From NCBI RefSeq assembly GCF_963576545.1, contig NC_083639.1:22290118-22354117 (forward strand): a stretch of 64,000 bases of DNA. The letters are read 5' to 3'. Positions 36,330 to 49,740 of the stretch are shown here, in pieces; the stretch's first letter is position 1, and each line of letters opens with the position of its first letter. Position numbers and translations under genes: made by a program. This DNA comes from Limanda limanda. Taxonomy: Eukaryota; Chordata; Actinopteri; Pleuronectiformes; Pleuronectidae. The notes beneath the pieces were generated by a model that ran no database searches, was not told the origin of the DNA, and saw only the letters and a list, made by a program, of their open reading frames with translations.

Positions 36330-36620
36330 ATGATAGAAAGGCCCAGCTGGCCCTATCAGCCCCGGCTCCCAATCTAAACAGATTGACATAGTGCAGGTGT
36401 CCACCACCTCAACTGGCACCTCAGCAGAGAACATTAGACTGGAGCAGGGCTTCCTTTATAGCTTTTAAATGGAGACATAGGTCAAGGGCTCCCATCCAAG
36501 GCCTCGATCAATACCATGACCCCCTCCAGTCAGCCCACTTTGGCCTGGAACAGGGAGAGAGAGGTGTAAACCAGACGCTGACCGATGACCCACCTGCCAA
36601 ACTACCTGCACCTACAAAGG
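36330..36620. promoter_or_regulatory. Candidate conserved noncoding block 3
   Basis: An abrupt rise in GC content and complexity within AT-rich DNA. It contains GCCCAGCTGGCCC (E-box CAGCTG) at about 36340 and GCAGGTGTCCACCACCTC (CAGGTG/CACCTC) near 36394. No frame extends through it. It looks like a mammal-to-fish conserved element, but this is impression only. Confidence 0.28.
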
Positions 36621-37214
36621 AAAGCTCTGATGGATGGCAGCTGAAGATTGCTCGTGTTGCATGTTTGTATATACGAATTGTCATTTCCTAGCACTTCATG
36701 TCTCCTCAGTGCAGAAACCCCTCCCAGGGTTTGAAGGCTGGTAGTAAAATGTTTTATACCTGAGCCACAACTTAAAACCAATTTGAAAACACACTTTGTT
36801 TGAATTTATAAGAATGCAGAACCCATATAGCCTGACTCATTGGACCAAGCTACATTTTTACAGTCTTTAACTGTCTTAGATTGCTATTGTTCATAAAAGC
36901 TCCTGACCTCCAGTAAAAGTATGAGTGCAACCTCCAAGCTAACAGCCTTTATGCTTCCATGGAATTTACCAAATTCTATAAAGATTTGAATCATATGTCT
37001 CTTACTGTTTTTGTGGCATTTACTTAGCTGGTAGTTGGTCATTTTAGTGACAGCTCTCATCAAAAATCCACTGATGCAACTTCCCTAGCCTTATTTTGCA
37101 GGGTCACCTTTGCTTTACCTGGTAATAAGGACTGCCCAAACAGTGGTGATTGGTGTAAGAAATACAAACACGATGGAACATATTTTTCACCCCTATAACA
37201 GAATGATAATTGGT

Positions 37215-37540
37215 GCAGACAGACCTATGCTCTGGAGGACTGGCTGTGCAAGCATGCTAAAACCAGACTGACCATTTTCCTCCGACCTCCCTCATCAGCG
37301 AAAGAACTGTTCTTTTTGTTTGGGGCTGCAAACTCTAGAGACTGTTGTGAAAAGCTCAGTGGCTCAGCAGTTTCAGAAACATTCAAACCAGCAGGTCTCA
37401 CACCAACAATCATGACACAGCCAAAGTCACTGAAATCACATGTTTACTGAAGCCACTGACCAGCATTTGCAGGGTTTTATATTTTGTAATGCTGCCATTT
37501 GATGGGATGCTCGCATGAAGGAGCAGTTATGCATTTGTCC
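37215..37540 (-). pseudogene. Tc1/mariner-family transposase relic (N-terminal part)
   Basis: On the minus strand the frame from 37413 begins MIVGVRPAGLNVSETAEPLSF, which matches the N-terminal helix-turn-helix region of a widespread fish Tc1-like transposase. DEGGRRKM follows further on. The noncoding sequence beyond the start, up to about 37540, also fits the 5' end of that family. The catalytic part is absent and the middle is frameshifted, so this is a dead fragment. A longer relic of the same family lies at 49050-49740. Confidence 0.65.
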
Positions 37541-37654
37541 ATGATGAAGTGTTTGCTGGGGGTATTTTGTGGATTGAAATATGTGGCATGTTTATGCAGC
37601 ATTACCGTCTAACATGTATCGGTGGAAATAACAACCAAATAACCTCCTCCTTTG

Positions 37655-37690
37655 TCAAGTTGCAGCTGGGATTGGCTCCAGGCCCTAAAA
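37655..37690. repeat. Short fish repeat scrap (GCAGCTGGGATTGGCTCCAG)
   Basis: A 25-bp string that is the core of a very common dispersed teleost repeat. Nothing else of that repeat remains here. Confidence 0.4.
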
Positions 37691-38080
37691 ATATATATTT
37701 AATTGAATTGATTTGAAACATTTCATTTGGTCCAGAGATTTGTAGTCATTGACAATGTAGCTTTTTTTCTATTTTCTACAGGTAAGTGATCACACATGCA
37801 GGTCAGTAAGTCATTAAGTGAAGTACTGCGACTGTTTTCAGTTCAGTAGTATTAGAATTTCCGTCCGAGGCCAGTGCCAGTTCTAAACCTGCCTGTTTGG
37901 AATGGGCCGTTTGCTAGGCCTGTGTTAATGAGGGTTGAAGCTTTCTTTCTGAAACTGTAAAAGTATGTTTGAATATCTGTGTCAGTCCGATACGGTAAAT
38001 TAAAATGATCAAACTTATCAACACAATGTGGTTTGGAAGGTATTGCATGATAAACAGTGCATGAGATATGTGTTCCACAT

Positions 38081-38298
<218 letters not shown>

Positions 38299-41200
38299 GT
38301 TGGTGATCTAGCTCTCCGCCTGTTCATTCAGAGAAAACCTGGTTTACACAACCACTGGTTGAAGAGTTAATGGCTCAGAAGTCCCATGTTTGGAGGAGAG
38401 TTGCCATGATATCATAATATTCTGTAGCTTTTACAGTCTTTTGAGAAGCTTTTAACCAGGCAGTAATGTACTCTGAGTCATTGCTTCGCTGACAACAGCA
38501 CTGTCTGTCACCACTGAGAAGCTCCACTGCTAAGATCCCTGACTTGCTCAGTGACTATGATTCATTAAAGTCAGTTCAGTGTGAAGATTTTTTGTTAAAG
38601 ACCAAAGCACCAAACACTGCTATGATTATTCATTAATTTCAGTTTTGGAACATTTGGAGGCAGATTTAACTTGGATTTTGAGGTAAAACAAAAGCTCTGG
38701 AATCTCTAACAGCATCTACCCCCGTCCTCCTGCCATGCTGGTTAGTATTTGTATTTAATGCTCCAGTGATTTTTAATTACTGTCGACTCAGTACTTCAAG
38801 TTCGCCTTCATGAAAGAAACGGTTACAGATACAGTTGAAGTTGACATTTTTGTGCTGCAAGTGTGACAGATTGCATCTTATTGAGGAAAATCACTGAAAG
38901 GTTTTGGAATGGAAAATAGGAAACATGAGTGAGCTAAAGACATTTGTATTTTCACGAGAGGCTCTTCGTTAACCCTCTACTGTTTCCACCACAGAGACAA
39001 GGCCTTTCTTGTACATTGTTAAAAGCTGTTAATGTTCATTCAAGATCCCGATGCAGCATTTCCTCACAATGAATCCAGTAAGGTTTTTGGCTCCGCACCA
39101 TCAACTTTTGATGAGTGGGTCATGGCGTAATTCATCAGAAATTCATACCTTTCAATAAGACATTTGTCACCATCTGTCAAAGTCATAAACTGAGACATTT
39201 TCCACGTCTTCAGCTCAAACACCAGAGGGATTAACATCACAGTCAGAGCACTTAGAGAAAAAGGCTATTCGACAAAATGTAATTAATTAAGCTGCTGTCC
39301 TTGAGTTGTGGTAACAGATTTCTTTTTTTCTCTTCCACTACATTTGAGAAAGGAATTATGTTCTTTTTAATGCACTACATTTATACAAAATCTGTATTAA
39401 ATGGATACTTTGCAGATTAAGACTTGTGTTGTAAAAGATTGAACTTCCTTACAGGTTAAAATCTGCTCCGCCTTCATCAGCTAACTTTGCTAATAATATA
39501 ACTCTGAAAGTGGCCGTGATTTTTTTATACTAAAGTACCTTTTAATGAAGTGTGTTGACATTGAGGTTTTACTTTCATTCAAGTGAAATGCTTCCTCTGA
39601 TACTGATTAAATGTAATTGGGAAACTGCAGTTTTAAAAAGTAAATAAGTGCACCACGGAAGAAAACCCCCATTCAAAGATGAATTTAACCCACACACTGA
39701 TCATGCTTCAGCATTTTCTGAAGCATGTCACTGGGTTCAGTTCAGTGGCATTTAGTATTGTTATAAATATCGGGCTGTGTAAGCCTATATGAAACAAAAT
39801 AACACAAGACCACACACAGATATGGAGCGTACTCAGTGCCTGAAACAATATGTTTTGCCTTGCATACTAATCACCACCCTGATCCCTTTGTAAGTGCATT
39901 TCTGTTCTTTGCAGTCATCAGGAACGAAATGTAATATTTCAACGTGATGTTATGATAGCCTAATTCCTCTGGTCCGCTCTCGGCCTGTGAAAAGCAGCAT
40001 AAACTGACGCACAAGTGCAGACGGCAGAGAAAACCGCAGGTGTTAAAACACTCTATTGAGCACAGGGTAATTTTGACATGTTTTTGTTTCATTAACGCTG
40101 CATTAATCCAGCTAAGCGTCCGATACACCTGTACCATGAACACTGCAGCATTCCACAGTGACAGCTCGACTTGTCACGCCTCTCCTTCTCCATGTCCCCA
40201 CCTGTGGTAGTCACAACAATTTATCCCCCCACTTCTCCATCCTAACATCCACCTCCGCCTGACTCAACCATGTTGTTTTGACAGACCCGGTGGAAAAAAA
40301 CAGCTGCTGGAAGTGTACGGCAGAGCTTCAACCGTCGAGTAAAAGGTCGTTGGAGTGTTGGCTGACACAATCAAAATACAATCCATTAAGAGCTCTGGGA
40401 TGAGAGCAGCAGCAGTTTGTAACTCATCAGCTTTGTTAATGGCCTGTCTTAATGTTCACTGTTAGCTGATGTCATGGCACGCCAGTTGAGCCTGAATGCA
40501 TAAGCAGGAATGTGTTCTGTCGTGACACGCAGCAATTACAGCAAACGGGATCATTTTATTATCACGTCTCAATGACTCACTTGAATGAGACTCGTAAAGT
40601 TTGAAGTGAGAAGTGACAACTTTGATGAATCTATTGGTTCTTCTTAGCAAATTACACTGAAACAAATTTCCCTCTTTCTTTTCTCATAGAAGAATCTTAA
40701 AGTGTAATAAGCAGTGTGTTGCAATAAGGAGACTTTCACAATATCTTCATAAAAATATGAAAAAAATACTCTGAACTATACTATGATGATGTTTAATGCT
40801 AACATGTGAGGTCAGAAGGTTGAGCTGGAGCAGAAGAATTTGATTGAGAACAAACTTAAAAATGTCCACAACAATGGTAGCATTTCATTTGCCAGTAACA
40901 ATCCAACAACAGACGGCTAGAAACCTAGCTAGCTGCCCTCCAGGTGAACAACAAGCATAATACACAACAGCTAGCATCCCTTGCTATTAGTATTAAACAA
41001 CAGACGTTAAACGTTAACTATTTATGTAAAAAGCAGAAATATAAAACAATACAAAAGTACTGGTAAAATGCCAATTAAAACTCACGTAATGTATTTAGTG
41101 TAGAAAGTTCTTACAAAATAAATGATATTTAGCCATAGACTTTTTTGAATGCTTAAACGAGATACAGTGAACTAACTTATCGTTTTTTGATATGTTTCGT

Positions 41201-41545
41201 AACTTATCAGATTTTACAGTTTTACATACAAAACATCAGTTTGTCCTACAGATGAGATTACCTACCAGTTGTTCAATATGTCTACAGCTACAATATTAAA
41301 ATGTTACTGATTTACCATGCAGTAGTAGTAGCCTAGATGTTAATAATTATGGTAAGAACATTTTGAAAGCAGTTGATGTTAATGATTTCTCTACTTCTTC
41401 ATACACTAATAATAATTTATTGCTTTTGTTATAAAAAATGTGAAAATTACTTTGTAATTATATAAGCATGTAGTTTTCACACTCTGTGGTACACAATTGA
41501 GGGATAAGTGCACAACAAAGATATTAAGAATTTTTTTAAGAAATT
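38299..41545. other. gene-free interval
   Basis: No exon is supported. The part at about 39880-40680 is more complex and richer in GC and could be regulatory. 40700-41545 is AT-rich. A 90-codon minus-strand frame at 39871-40143 has no domain. Confidence 0.35.
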
Positions 41546-41863
41546 AAGATACATTTATTTATCCCACACACATGCACAGGCACACTCATGCAAGGGGAAA
41601 TTTAACCTCTGCTTTTAACCCATCATGTACCAGACACACACAGAGCAGTGGGCAGCCGTGTACGGCGCCGGGGAGCAGATGTTGGGGGAGTAAGGTGCCT
41701 TGCTCAGGGGCACTAGACAGGGTAGGGAGAATCCTCTTGGATTTTTGGACAGATCTATCCAGGTTCGTCTTTTTGTTGTTTCTCCGTGGAGTCGAACCAG
41801 AGACGAACCAGAGACATTTTCTGCCCATAGTCCAAGTTTCTGCCACTAGTCCACCGCCTCTCC
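41546..41863 (-). mobile_element. tRNA-derived SINE, second copy
   Basis: Reverse-complement relative of the SINE at 17263-17594. It shares AAGATACATTTATTTAT at the tail, GTACGGCGCCGGGGAGCAG in the centre and the B box (GGAGTCGAACC in this orientation) near 41790. The tRNA-like head ends at about 41863 with GGTGGACTAGTGGCAG on the minus strand. The frame reading across it is incidental. Confidence 0.75.
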
Positions 41864-42025
41864 AATTAAATGACATTAATTAGATTCGATCTAATGAGAG
41901 TGCTGCATGAAAGCTGCTCAGTAAAAAGAGTGAAAGTAGCCGAATGTTTTGCTTCCGCCTCCGAAAGGAAAGATGCACATTTACTGAAGATAACCCCTCA
42001 CTGGGTCTGCCCTCCTCCCTCTCAT

Positions 42026-42048
42026 TTATTATTATTATTATTATTATT
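42026..42048. repeat. (ATT)n microsatellite
   Basis: Short perfect trinucleotide run of about seven units. Confidence 0.85.
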
Positions 42049-42629
42049 GTGTCAGTATCATAGCAATGAGGCTGTATTTGGGTTTGGGAGGTTCGGTGGT
42101 GGCGGCTGACTGACGTGAACCCTCGCTGGCCCCTCTTTGAGAGGACATGCTGATTAGGTAATCACCTGTGTACACAAAGCCAGCGCGCTCCTCTCCCTCC
42201 ACATCCTCTCTGACAGACATGAGGGGACGACACAGTTCTGCTTTCACACCCCTTTTCATCACACTGCGGATAACAGCTTTGCTGCAACCTGCGTGATGGT
42301 AAAATAGATTTACTGTTTGAACAGAGTCACCAGGTGAGGTCTGGCCTGGCCTATTGTATGCTTAGGAAAAAAGGAAATGATGAAAAGTTAATCTTCTAAT
42401 GCAAGTCAGCTAGAGACTTATTACCGGCTTAGCTCTGGATCCTGAACCTGAAGTGAATTATGAGCTTTTACTTTGCCATTACAAGACAGGATTATTATGT
42501 TGTTATAGTTCATAAAACATAACATGTGAGTTTGTCCGTACTTCTTTAGCAAGGGCAAACGATAAAGTTTAGTTTCGTCAGGTTATTTACGCTTGTTGCA
42601 AAAAAAACTTCTGTACACAAATGTTTCTA

Positions 42630-43720
42630 AGGGCCGCGCTGCCTGCATTCATGATCTTCTGTCCTAATTAGCTTAGCAATGCTAACAGACGAGTTGGCCT
42701 AGGAGGACTAGAAGGGCCCGGGTGGACCGACCGGCCTCTGAGGCCTGATGGGGCTCAGACCTGTCACTGCTCAGCAAATTGATTCAGTGGCACGCTCCGC
42801 TCCAAATAAAAGAGCGGTGGGTGGGGGGTAGCGAGAGACTAGCGGTCCATTCATTAATCACTGAGGTAAACAGGCCATCCAGTGACACCTGGTCGGGTTA
42901 ATGCCCGGGACCCCAGAGTAATTACCACTCCCCTCCCAAGCCAGACACAGCCAGCCACTCACATGAAAGCTTGTGATTATAAAGGAAATGGGAATTAGCA
43001 GAAACATTTCAGAAAGGCGGTCTCCAGTTCATTGGGTAGCGGACAGGGCTTGCAAAAGAAGAAGGAGGGGGTGGGGGGGAGAAAAAAGTTTGTGGAGATG
43101 TGGGCTGATTGGAGTTTTCCCCACGGGGCATGAGGGGAGGAGGGAGCGGGAGGAGTGGGGGCAGGGGTCAGGCCCACACCAAATTAGTAGTGTCTGTTAT
43201 TTGAAACCAAAATAAAGCAGGAGCAGCAGTAAATGATTTCCCCAATGCCGGAGCCTCTCTGGGCTCTCTGTTGAAATTACCGAGAGGCCACGTCGCAATT
43301 AGTGGTTTGTTTCTCTTAGACTGAAATATGGCCATAATTCATAGCTTTCAAACCCATTTCATTGGGAAGATGTATTGGCTGGCCAAACTGAGGAGGTAAT
43401 TGTAACACATGATATGGCAATTTGTTACCCAACCAGCAAGTACACAAGGTATTTGCATGGATATATGTAAAAATGCTGCATTCGTATTCCAGGGAATAAA
43501 AGCCATTTGTTTTCAATCGGATGCAATTGAAAGAGCTATGAGGTATAACACTGCAGTGTGTTGCTCAGTGTGTAATGGCTCCAGTTAGTGTCTTTAATGT
43601 GGAAATGAGCTTGGATGGAACATGGCTCTAATGTGAATGTACTCCAGAGCTTTGGCCTTGGCCTCAGCACGGCTTTGTTTTCTACAATAAACAGGTATCG
43701 CTTACTCTGTGTTTACACTA
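42630..43720. promoter_or_regulatory. Candidate conserved noncoding block 4 (large)
   Basis: About 1.1 kb of complex, repeat-free sequence with alternating AT-rich motif clusters and GC-rich parts. Visible motifs include the palindrome CTAATTAG at 42664-42671, an ATTTGCAT octamer-type site at 43451-43458, and TAATTG at 43397. A purine-rich G tract (43050-43170) lies inside. No coding frame is convincing. It is the strongest candidate in the window for a developmental enhancer, but conservation has not been tested. Confidence 0.38.
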
Positions 43721-46700
43721 GCTAGCACGAGGCATTATTTGATAATTCTGGATGTTTTCCTGCACGCCCTGTGTCCTCCAGGCCCTCTTGCTTCCTGGAG
43801 ATTAACAGGCTAATCTTCTTGCAATGACTCATTACGCTCTGTATGTAATAATTACTGTGTGAAGTAATGATCATAATGCAAGTGTTTCCACTCATAATGA
43901 CTCTTTCATTTTCCAGAACGTTGACCCTGGCTCAGCAGCGCTCAGCTCCCTTTGCCAAAGTGGATGCAGAACATTAAACCCCTTCTTCCTCCACCCAATC
44001 CCCCCCCCCAACCTTCCCAACATTTACAGTTAAACTTCATACTTCCCCAGTGATTGTAAAGAGTCCGGATTTTCACTCAGTTTTGGGCAAACAACACAAT
44101 GGGAGTGTGTGTATGGCTTTAATGTGGCTTCGTATACATATATTATGTTGTAATAACCTGCAGATTAACAAGTAAAGTATAGTATAGCTTGATATTTCCA
44201 GTGCAGAGCAGACTGCAGCAGGCACGGACCTGGATTTCTCCCCAGTTCTCCACCAGCACCAGAGGGGCTATTACACAAGTCCCTTAATGACACTTAATGA
44301 TTTAATTGTGCAGAAATCATGGAAATAAAGTGATACATGACTTACTCATGTTGACATTTAACAGACCCAAATCCATGTGTTCTCTCACTTAAGGGAGGTA
44401 CTAAATGCCCCCCTTTTTGTCTGTTCCTCTCATCTATCTGTTGCTATTTAATGAAGGCCAGCCTCAAGCATTTAAATTATCGTCAACCTTGAATATTTAC
44501 TTTATTTGTCCCAGGTATGTTCTACCTATGGTGCAGAATAGCTGTTTCTGGCCTTTGCCATGTTGGAAACCTTTGGTAATATCCCCTAAATGAAAGGCAG
44601 AGCTGTTTTCTCAGAATATTTCAACCATATACTATTCAGGCCACAGCTTTATAGTCTATATCTATGGTTCAGCCTCCGTCTGCATGGTCCACTAGCTTTT
44701 GGCCGTCTACGTAAGACGCTCATGAACTCTGGATTCGTCAGACAAACCATCCCAAAGCAGAAATATTTAAAACAGTCAGCAGATTAGTAATTAATGACAT
44801 TTCAGCAGCTCTAAAGCATGAGAACGCTCTCTCGCTGTGGCATGCTAATGTCTTCAAAGAAAGTCTGGTCTTGCAGGGCTTGTTCTACACACATCTGCCT
44901 GGCTGCTCCCCAGCCATTGATAAATGAAAAACTACACTTAACATCCTCAATAGACACACACTTTTTTTCCTTCTTCTTTTGGAAATGGGAAAGTTTACAA
45001 GTGCTTAGCAATAAATGAGGCCTCAAGTGCACTTAAAGTGACAGCAAGAGTGGATTTAAATGTCTACGCTACTTTGAGCCCGGGTAGCTGCTGGAGAACT
45101 ATGCCCAGCACCTGTAGCTTGAGCTCAGACTGAGCATTAACAGTGAAGCTAAATCCTTGTGGTCTGGACCAGCATCAACAAAGGAATTTTTAATTCAAAT
45201 GTTGCTAAAAACTGGTAATCTAAATATGTTATCAGGATAAAGCTGGATAGGAAAGGGTATAGTATATTAGAATAAAGTTATTTTCATGTTTCTGTCGAAA
45301 CACCCACATTCATTGCTTTATACGTAAACTCTGATCGGGGTTAAATGGGATCCTAGGTTGAGAGTCACAGAAGATACCGCTGATCTATGCCTCCACAGAA
45401 AAAAGACAACATGTGACTCCATGTCTTTAAAATAACAACCATCTCTTGACTGTCTTTTCTGTCAGCATGTGTCCAGTTAATGTGCCAAATGACTTGGTGA
45501 GGATCGGGAGGGTAACAGTTAATATGTGTTGCATTGGGCACTCTTAACGAACTCTACCACCAAGGTAAGGCAAGTTTTATTTGACTGACAGAAACAGGCG
45601 AAGGTGTCAGAAGGCTAGTTTTTAGCCTTACTCTAACATCCATGATAGCTTGCTAAGCGTCATGTTAGCTTGGCTACCTCAAAAGGCAGCAGCCCATCAA
45701 GATTCTCCCACGTTGCACTAAAGGGAATACAATTTAAAATTCTGGCACAGTCTTGAGCCAGATTCTCCTTTTGGGATCATGAGGTATTTGTAATTATTTT
45801 AGTAATTGTTTAAGCCACATAAATAGTGAAACTAGATCATTTGTTTTGTATGATGATAATGCATGGATTCATCACAAAAAAACAGAAAGAAAAACTTCCA
45901 GGCTTTTGTTGTGTCCTGTGGTATGGACGGAAAGGCAGACAATTACAAAAGCAACATTTTCCAAATTGATAGTGAATTATTGTTGCCACAGTGAGGAGCG
46001 TTATCTTCAACAGTTTTCCAAAGCAATCCAAGGAAGGTCAGCGCCTACGTCTTCTCCATCGCAGCAATGTACATAGAGAACATGTCTTTACGATGACCTC
46101 AGCAAGTAGAGATGAGGGAAAACGTCTGGATGTGGACAGGATGTCAAGGCAGAGCAGCAAATTTGTGTGTTTTTCACGATTGAGCGCAAAGGCATGTTCT
46201 GGAAATTCCCTGCAAACACCAACTCTTCCAAAGAGCCATGAAAGGGCTAGAGAATTACAAAAAGATATTCAACTATGTGGTGAATGCAGTTCAGTTGATT
46301 TTGAGGTTTGAAATTATGTTCAGGTTTTATCCTTTTCACTGTATCCTGTACAGTGTCATTCATTTTGGTTCCATCATATTTTAGCCCCAAGCCACATAGG
46401 CAAAGACATTGTAAGGCTACATCCATACTAATACATTTTGCATTAATATGCAATAAAATACATATCCTGTGACCACTCACGGTCACTGGGCATGCATGTG
46501 TTGATATACACAGATTTCTCCAATGATAGCTTGGCTCCTATGCATGTACCCAGTAACCCTAACCCTGTATAGCAATTGTTAAAGACACCAGGGTCAGAAG
46601 GTCTTGTAATTCATTATCCATGTTGTCGTTTTAGTAGCCGAGGCCTTTACCAGTTGTTGTCTTCCGGAAGGAGGCCATGTGATAGGAGCCTGACAAATCA

Positions 46701-47559
46701 GCGAAGGCTACGTCGTGACTGAAACGAACCAATAAGCAAGCGGTTGTGTCTCTGACATTGTTTCCAACCTAAACTAAAATGGTGTGGAATAATTTCTATT
46801 CATTAGTTACATATTTACATAGTTCGCACATGTTTAGTTGCTGTGAACATTATCATCAGAATTTTCCCAAGAGCCTTTTCAAACAGCTTTTTTTTGTATT
46901 TCGCATTATCAGCAGAATAAACCCAGATACGCTAGTAAAAGATAATTTTATTCACAGCTAAAAAAGTAACTCTTTCTCCCACCTCCAACTACCTTCATGC
47001 TCCTCTGTGGCTCATCTTAGTTGAACAACAATTCACAGCTTTAGTGAAAGCATTTCAACATGTCGATTTCCTGCCCAGCATGACAGTTCTCCATTTAGAC
47101 TAAAATGAGATTTAACGAGAAGCATTTGAGAAAGGTTAAGCACAAAAGTGCAGTGTCCTTGCGGTTGCAATGTTTTGAAATCATCACACTTGGCTCCTAA
47201 AGTTCTATTTGAAGATGGATGAAATGGCTTTTAAAGAGTTGGAGTGAAGAAGTGCAGATACCTTGATGAAATATGTCTTGTATACAAAAGAGATTTTATT
47301 ACTTCATCGTTCAGACAAAGCCATCAGCACACTGCACTTTTCCACTGGGTGCCTAATGTAAATTCCTGCTCAGTGTTTATAATTTCCACAGCAGGTGATT
47401 CACTCAATCAAACAGGGAGCTCCAGTTTCCATAGACCCTGGACTAAATCTGGATTAACATGCAGCATCAGAAAGACACAGGCCCGGCACTGCACACAAGC
47501 ATACCTCATAATGCTCTCTATTTATTTTTACCCTTAAAATAAAGTTGATTTGATAAGAC
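43721..47559. other. gene-free interval
   Basis: No supported exon. A TAATAATTACTG cluster with TGATCATAATGCAAG near 43846-43882 has homeodomain- and POU-type character. A poly(C) tract is at about 44000. CCCTAACCCT near 46557 is too short to be telomeric. A 106-codon frame at 45991-46311 has no domain. Confidence 0.35.
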
Positions 47560-47830
47560 TGAGCGCACAGATGAGGTTAAAATAGTTTCCCTGGATCATT
47601 GCAGAGAGCGCACAACCTTGTACTCCGAACTAACAAAGGTTTCTGCATCAATAATCGTCAATCTCCCGTGTCAGGAGAGGGTCCTCAGTGCAGGTCAGAG
47701 GCTGCCACATGTAATCAGGGAAGATCAGAAAGTCTCCAGGGGAACTGGGGAGACACTGACCAATCCCAGATGGAATCTTACTCGCCCTCACTGTGACACG
47801 TGGATCTCAGCCATTACCTCAGCAAACACA
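47560..47830. promoter_or_regulatory. Candidate conserved noncoding block 5
   Basis: GC-moderate, complex stretch with no repeat. Two overlapping forward frames (47599-47908) are open by chance and have no domain. Possible regulatory DNA, judged by composition only. Confidence 0.22.
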
Positions 47831-49049
47831 CAAAAATACAGCAAAACTGACAAACATTTGGCAACTCATTGCAACAGCAGACTGTGGAATGTAAAACTCG
47901 GGATTTGAAAAATGATTCAGACAACTGTTTGACTTTTGACTGCACTATTACTGTCCGTGCTCATAGTGTGTACATGTTTCTTTCAAAGCTCATTGTGTTG
48001 TTTGTAAATGTTTATATTATGCCCATTTATTAATTTCATGTGTTTATACATATATTACATTTTTCTTTGCCATATCCTGTCATTTCCCACTGCTACAGAA
48101 CCTTTTCCTCATGGGTGTGATTAAAGAGTCATTTAAGGCCTGGTTTTAAATAGTTGTCTTACATAAGTAGCAAGTCAATCTCAGGCAGAAGTCATCATCA
48201 TTTTTCACTGATTTTTTAACTAAGGCCGGAAAAAGAAAGAAACATTAAAACTTTAATGATACAGTGTGGGACTTCTAATAATATGCTGTGTTTGTTGTGG
48301 AAGAATTATTCCGATCTTTTATTGAAGTAAAAGTAGAAAAACAGACAAAAAATTGTAAACCATGGTTTTGATAAATAATTGACCTCAGTTCATGCAATTT
48401 ATTACAAATGCCAAAGATCCACTGGTTGTCCAGTGAGATGATTTGCTGCTTTTTTACATTATTGTAGATGGATTACATTTGGGTTTTGGACTGCTGGTTC
48501 AACAAAAGTACATTCGAAGAAATCAAAGAAGGAATCCTCCCAAGTTGCGAAGACTTACTAGACTTAATACAAAATCTATTAGAAAAGATTAAACAAAGAT
48601 TACCTTGACTATTATTTATAAAATAACTGTTATTTATTTGAGGTTGTTTAGTCCCTTATTATTATATTAACTCTTAATTTCAGGATTTGTATGCAAAATC
48701 TTGATATAAAATATAACTGCAAACCATGGAAGTCACATAAATGTAACTGAGTAAAGAGTACAAGTACAGTAAATGTATTAATTATGATTAAAATAAAGCA
48801 TACTACTTAAAAGTTGTATTTGCATACAATACCTGAGTAAATATATTTAGTTTGAACTGTCTTACCAAAAATACATTCAGATTTTTAAAACAGGTTGTAC
48901 AATCATGAATAACAGTGAGCCTGTTCACGTGTACAGTAGATCATTATTTACAAGTGCCAACACTAATTGTTACATTAAGAATTAACCGATATGATCCTGA
49001 AATGTTTACAAAACATGGCTGATTTGTATTAAAAGGCCCAAAAGTGTTT

Positions 49050-49740
49050 CAAGAAAATATTCTTCACACCATCACAGCATCACCAGCAGCCTGGACTGTT
49101 GACGTGAGGCAGGTTGGATCCATGGATTCATGTTTTTACTGAAATCCAGACTCATCAGACCAGATGACTTTTTTCAGCCTTCAGCTGCCCAGGGTTGGTG
49201 AGTCTGCATCACTACAGCCTCACATTTGTGTTCTCATCTGACAGGAATGGACTGTTTTTACTTAGCTCTTTTCCAATCGTATCATTCTTGCACACATTCA
49301 TACAGCGCTTCTGTATGCAGCCCTTCTTTTCTCTACACTATCAGCACGGCCACGGTCTTCAATGAGCTGTGGAACCTGACCTGGTCTTGTTGTTGTTGAC
49401 CGTTCTTCTCAAGACCGGAATTGTTGCTCAGCCTAATATGCTTTTATTGCTCAGCAGCATTTTAAAGAGTGGTTATCTGAGTTACCTTAGCCTTTCTGTC
49501 AGCTCCAACCAGTCTGACCATGCTCTTCTGACCTTTCTTATCAACAAAATGTTTCCCTCCACAAAGCTCATGCTCATTGTTTTGTTTTTGACTCCATTTC
49601 TAAAAACTCTGGTCTCTATCCTGAACATTGATTGATGCTCCTGGCCTGTGACTGCAGGATGTTGTGGATCACACTACTGCCACGTGATTGGCTGATCGGA
49701 TGATCACAGAATAAGCAGGTTTACAAGATGTATCAATGTC
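49050..49740 (-). pseudogene. Tc1/mariner-family transposase relic (central part and 5' end)
   Basis: On the minus strand, codons near 49160 read WSDESGFQ, the block around the second catalytic aspartate of Tc1-like DDE transposases, followed by KHESMDPTCL. Near 49480-49520 the frame reads RLVGADRKAKVTQITT, a conserved N-terminal linker. The stretch 49640-49735, with CACGTGATTGGCTGATCGGA, matches the noncoding 5' end of the same family. Stop codons and frameshifts are scattered throughout, and the 3' part is missing. The plus-strand frame at 49369-49635 is an antisense artefact. Confidence 0.75.

Noticed and set aside
49369..49635. Leucine-rich 88-residue plus-strand protein
   Set aside because: It is antisense to a decayed Tc1-like transposase read on the minus strand.
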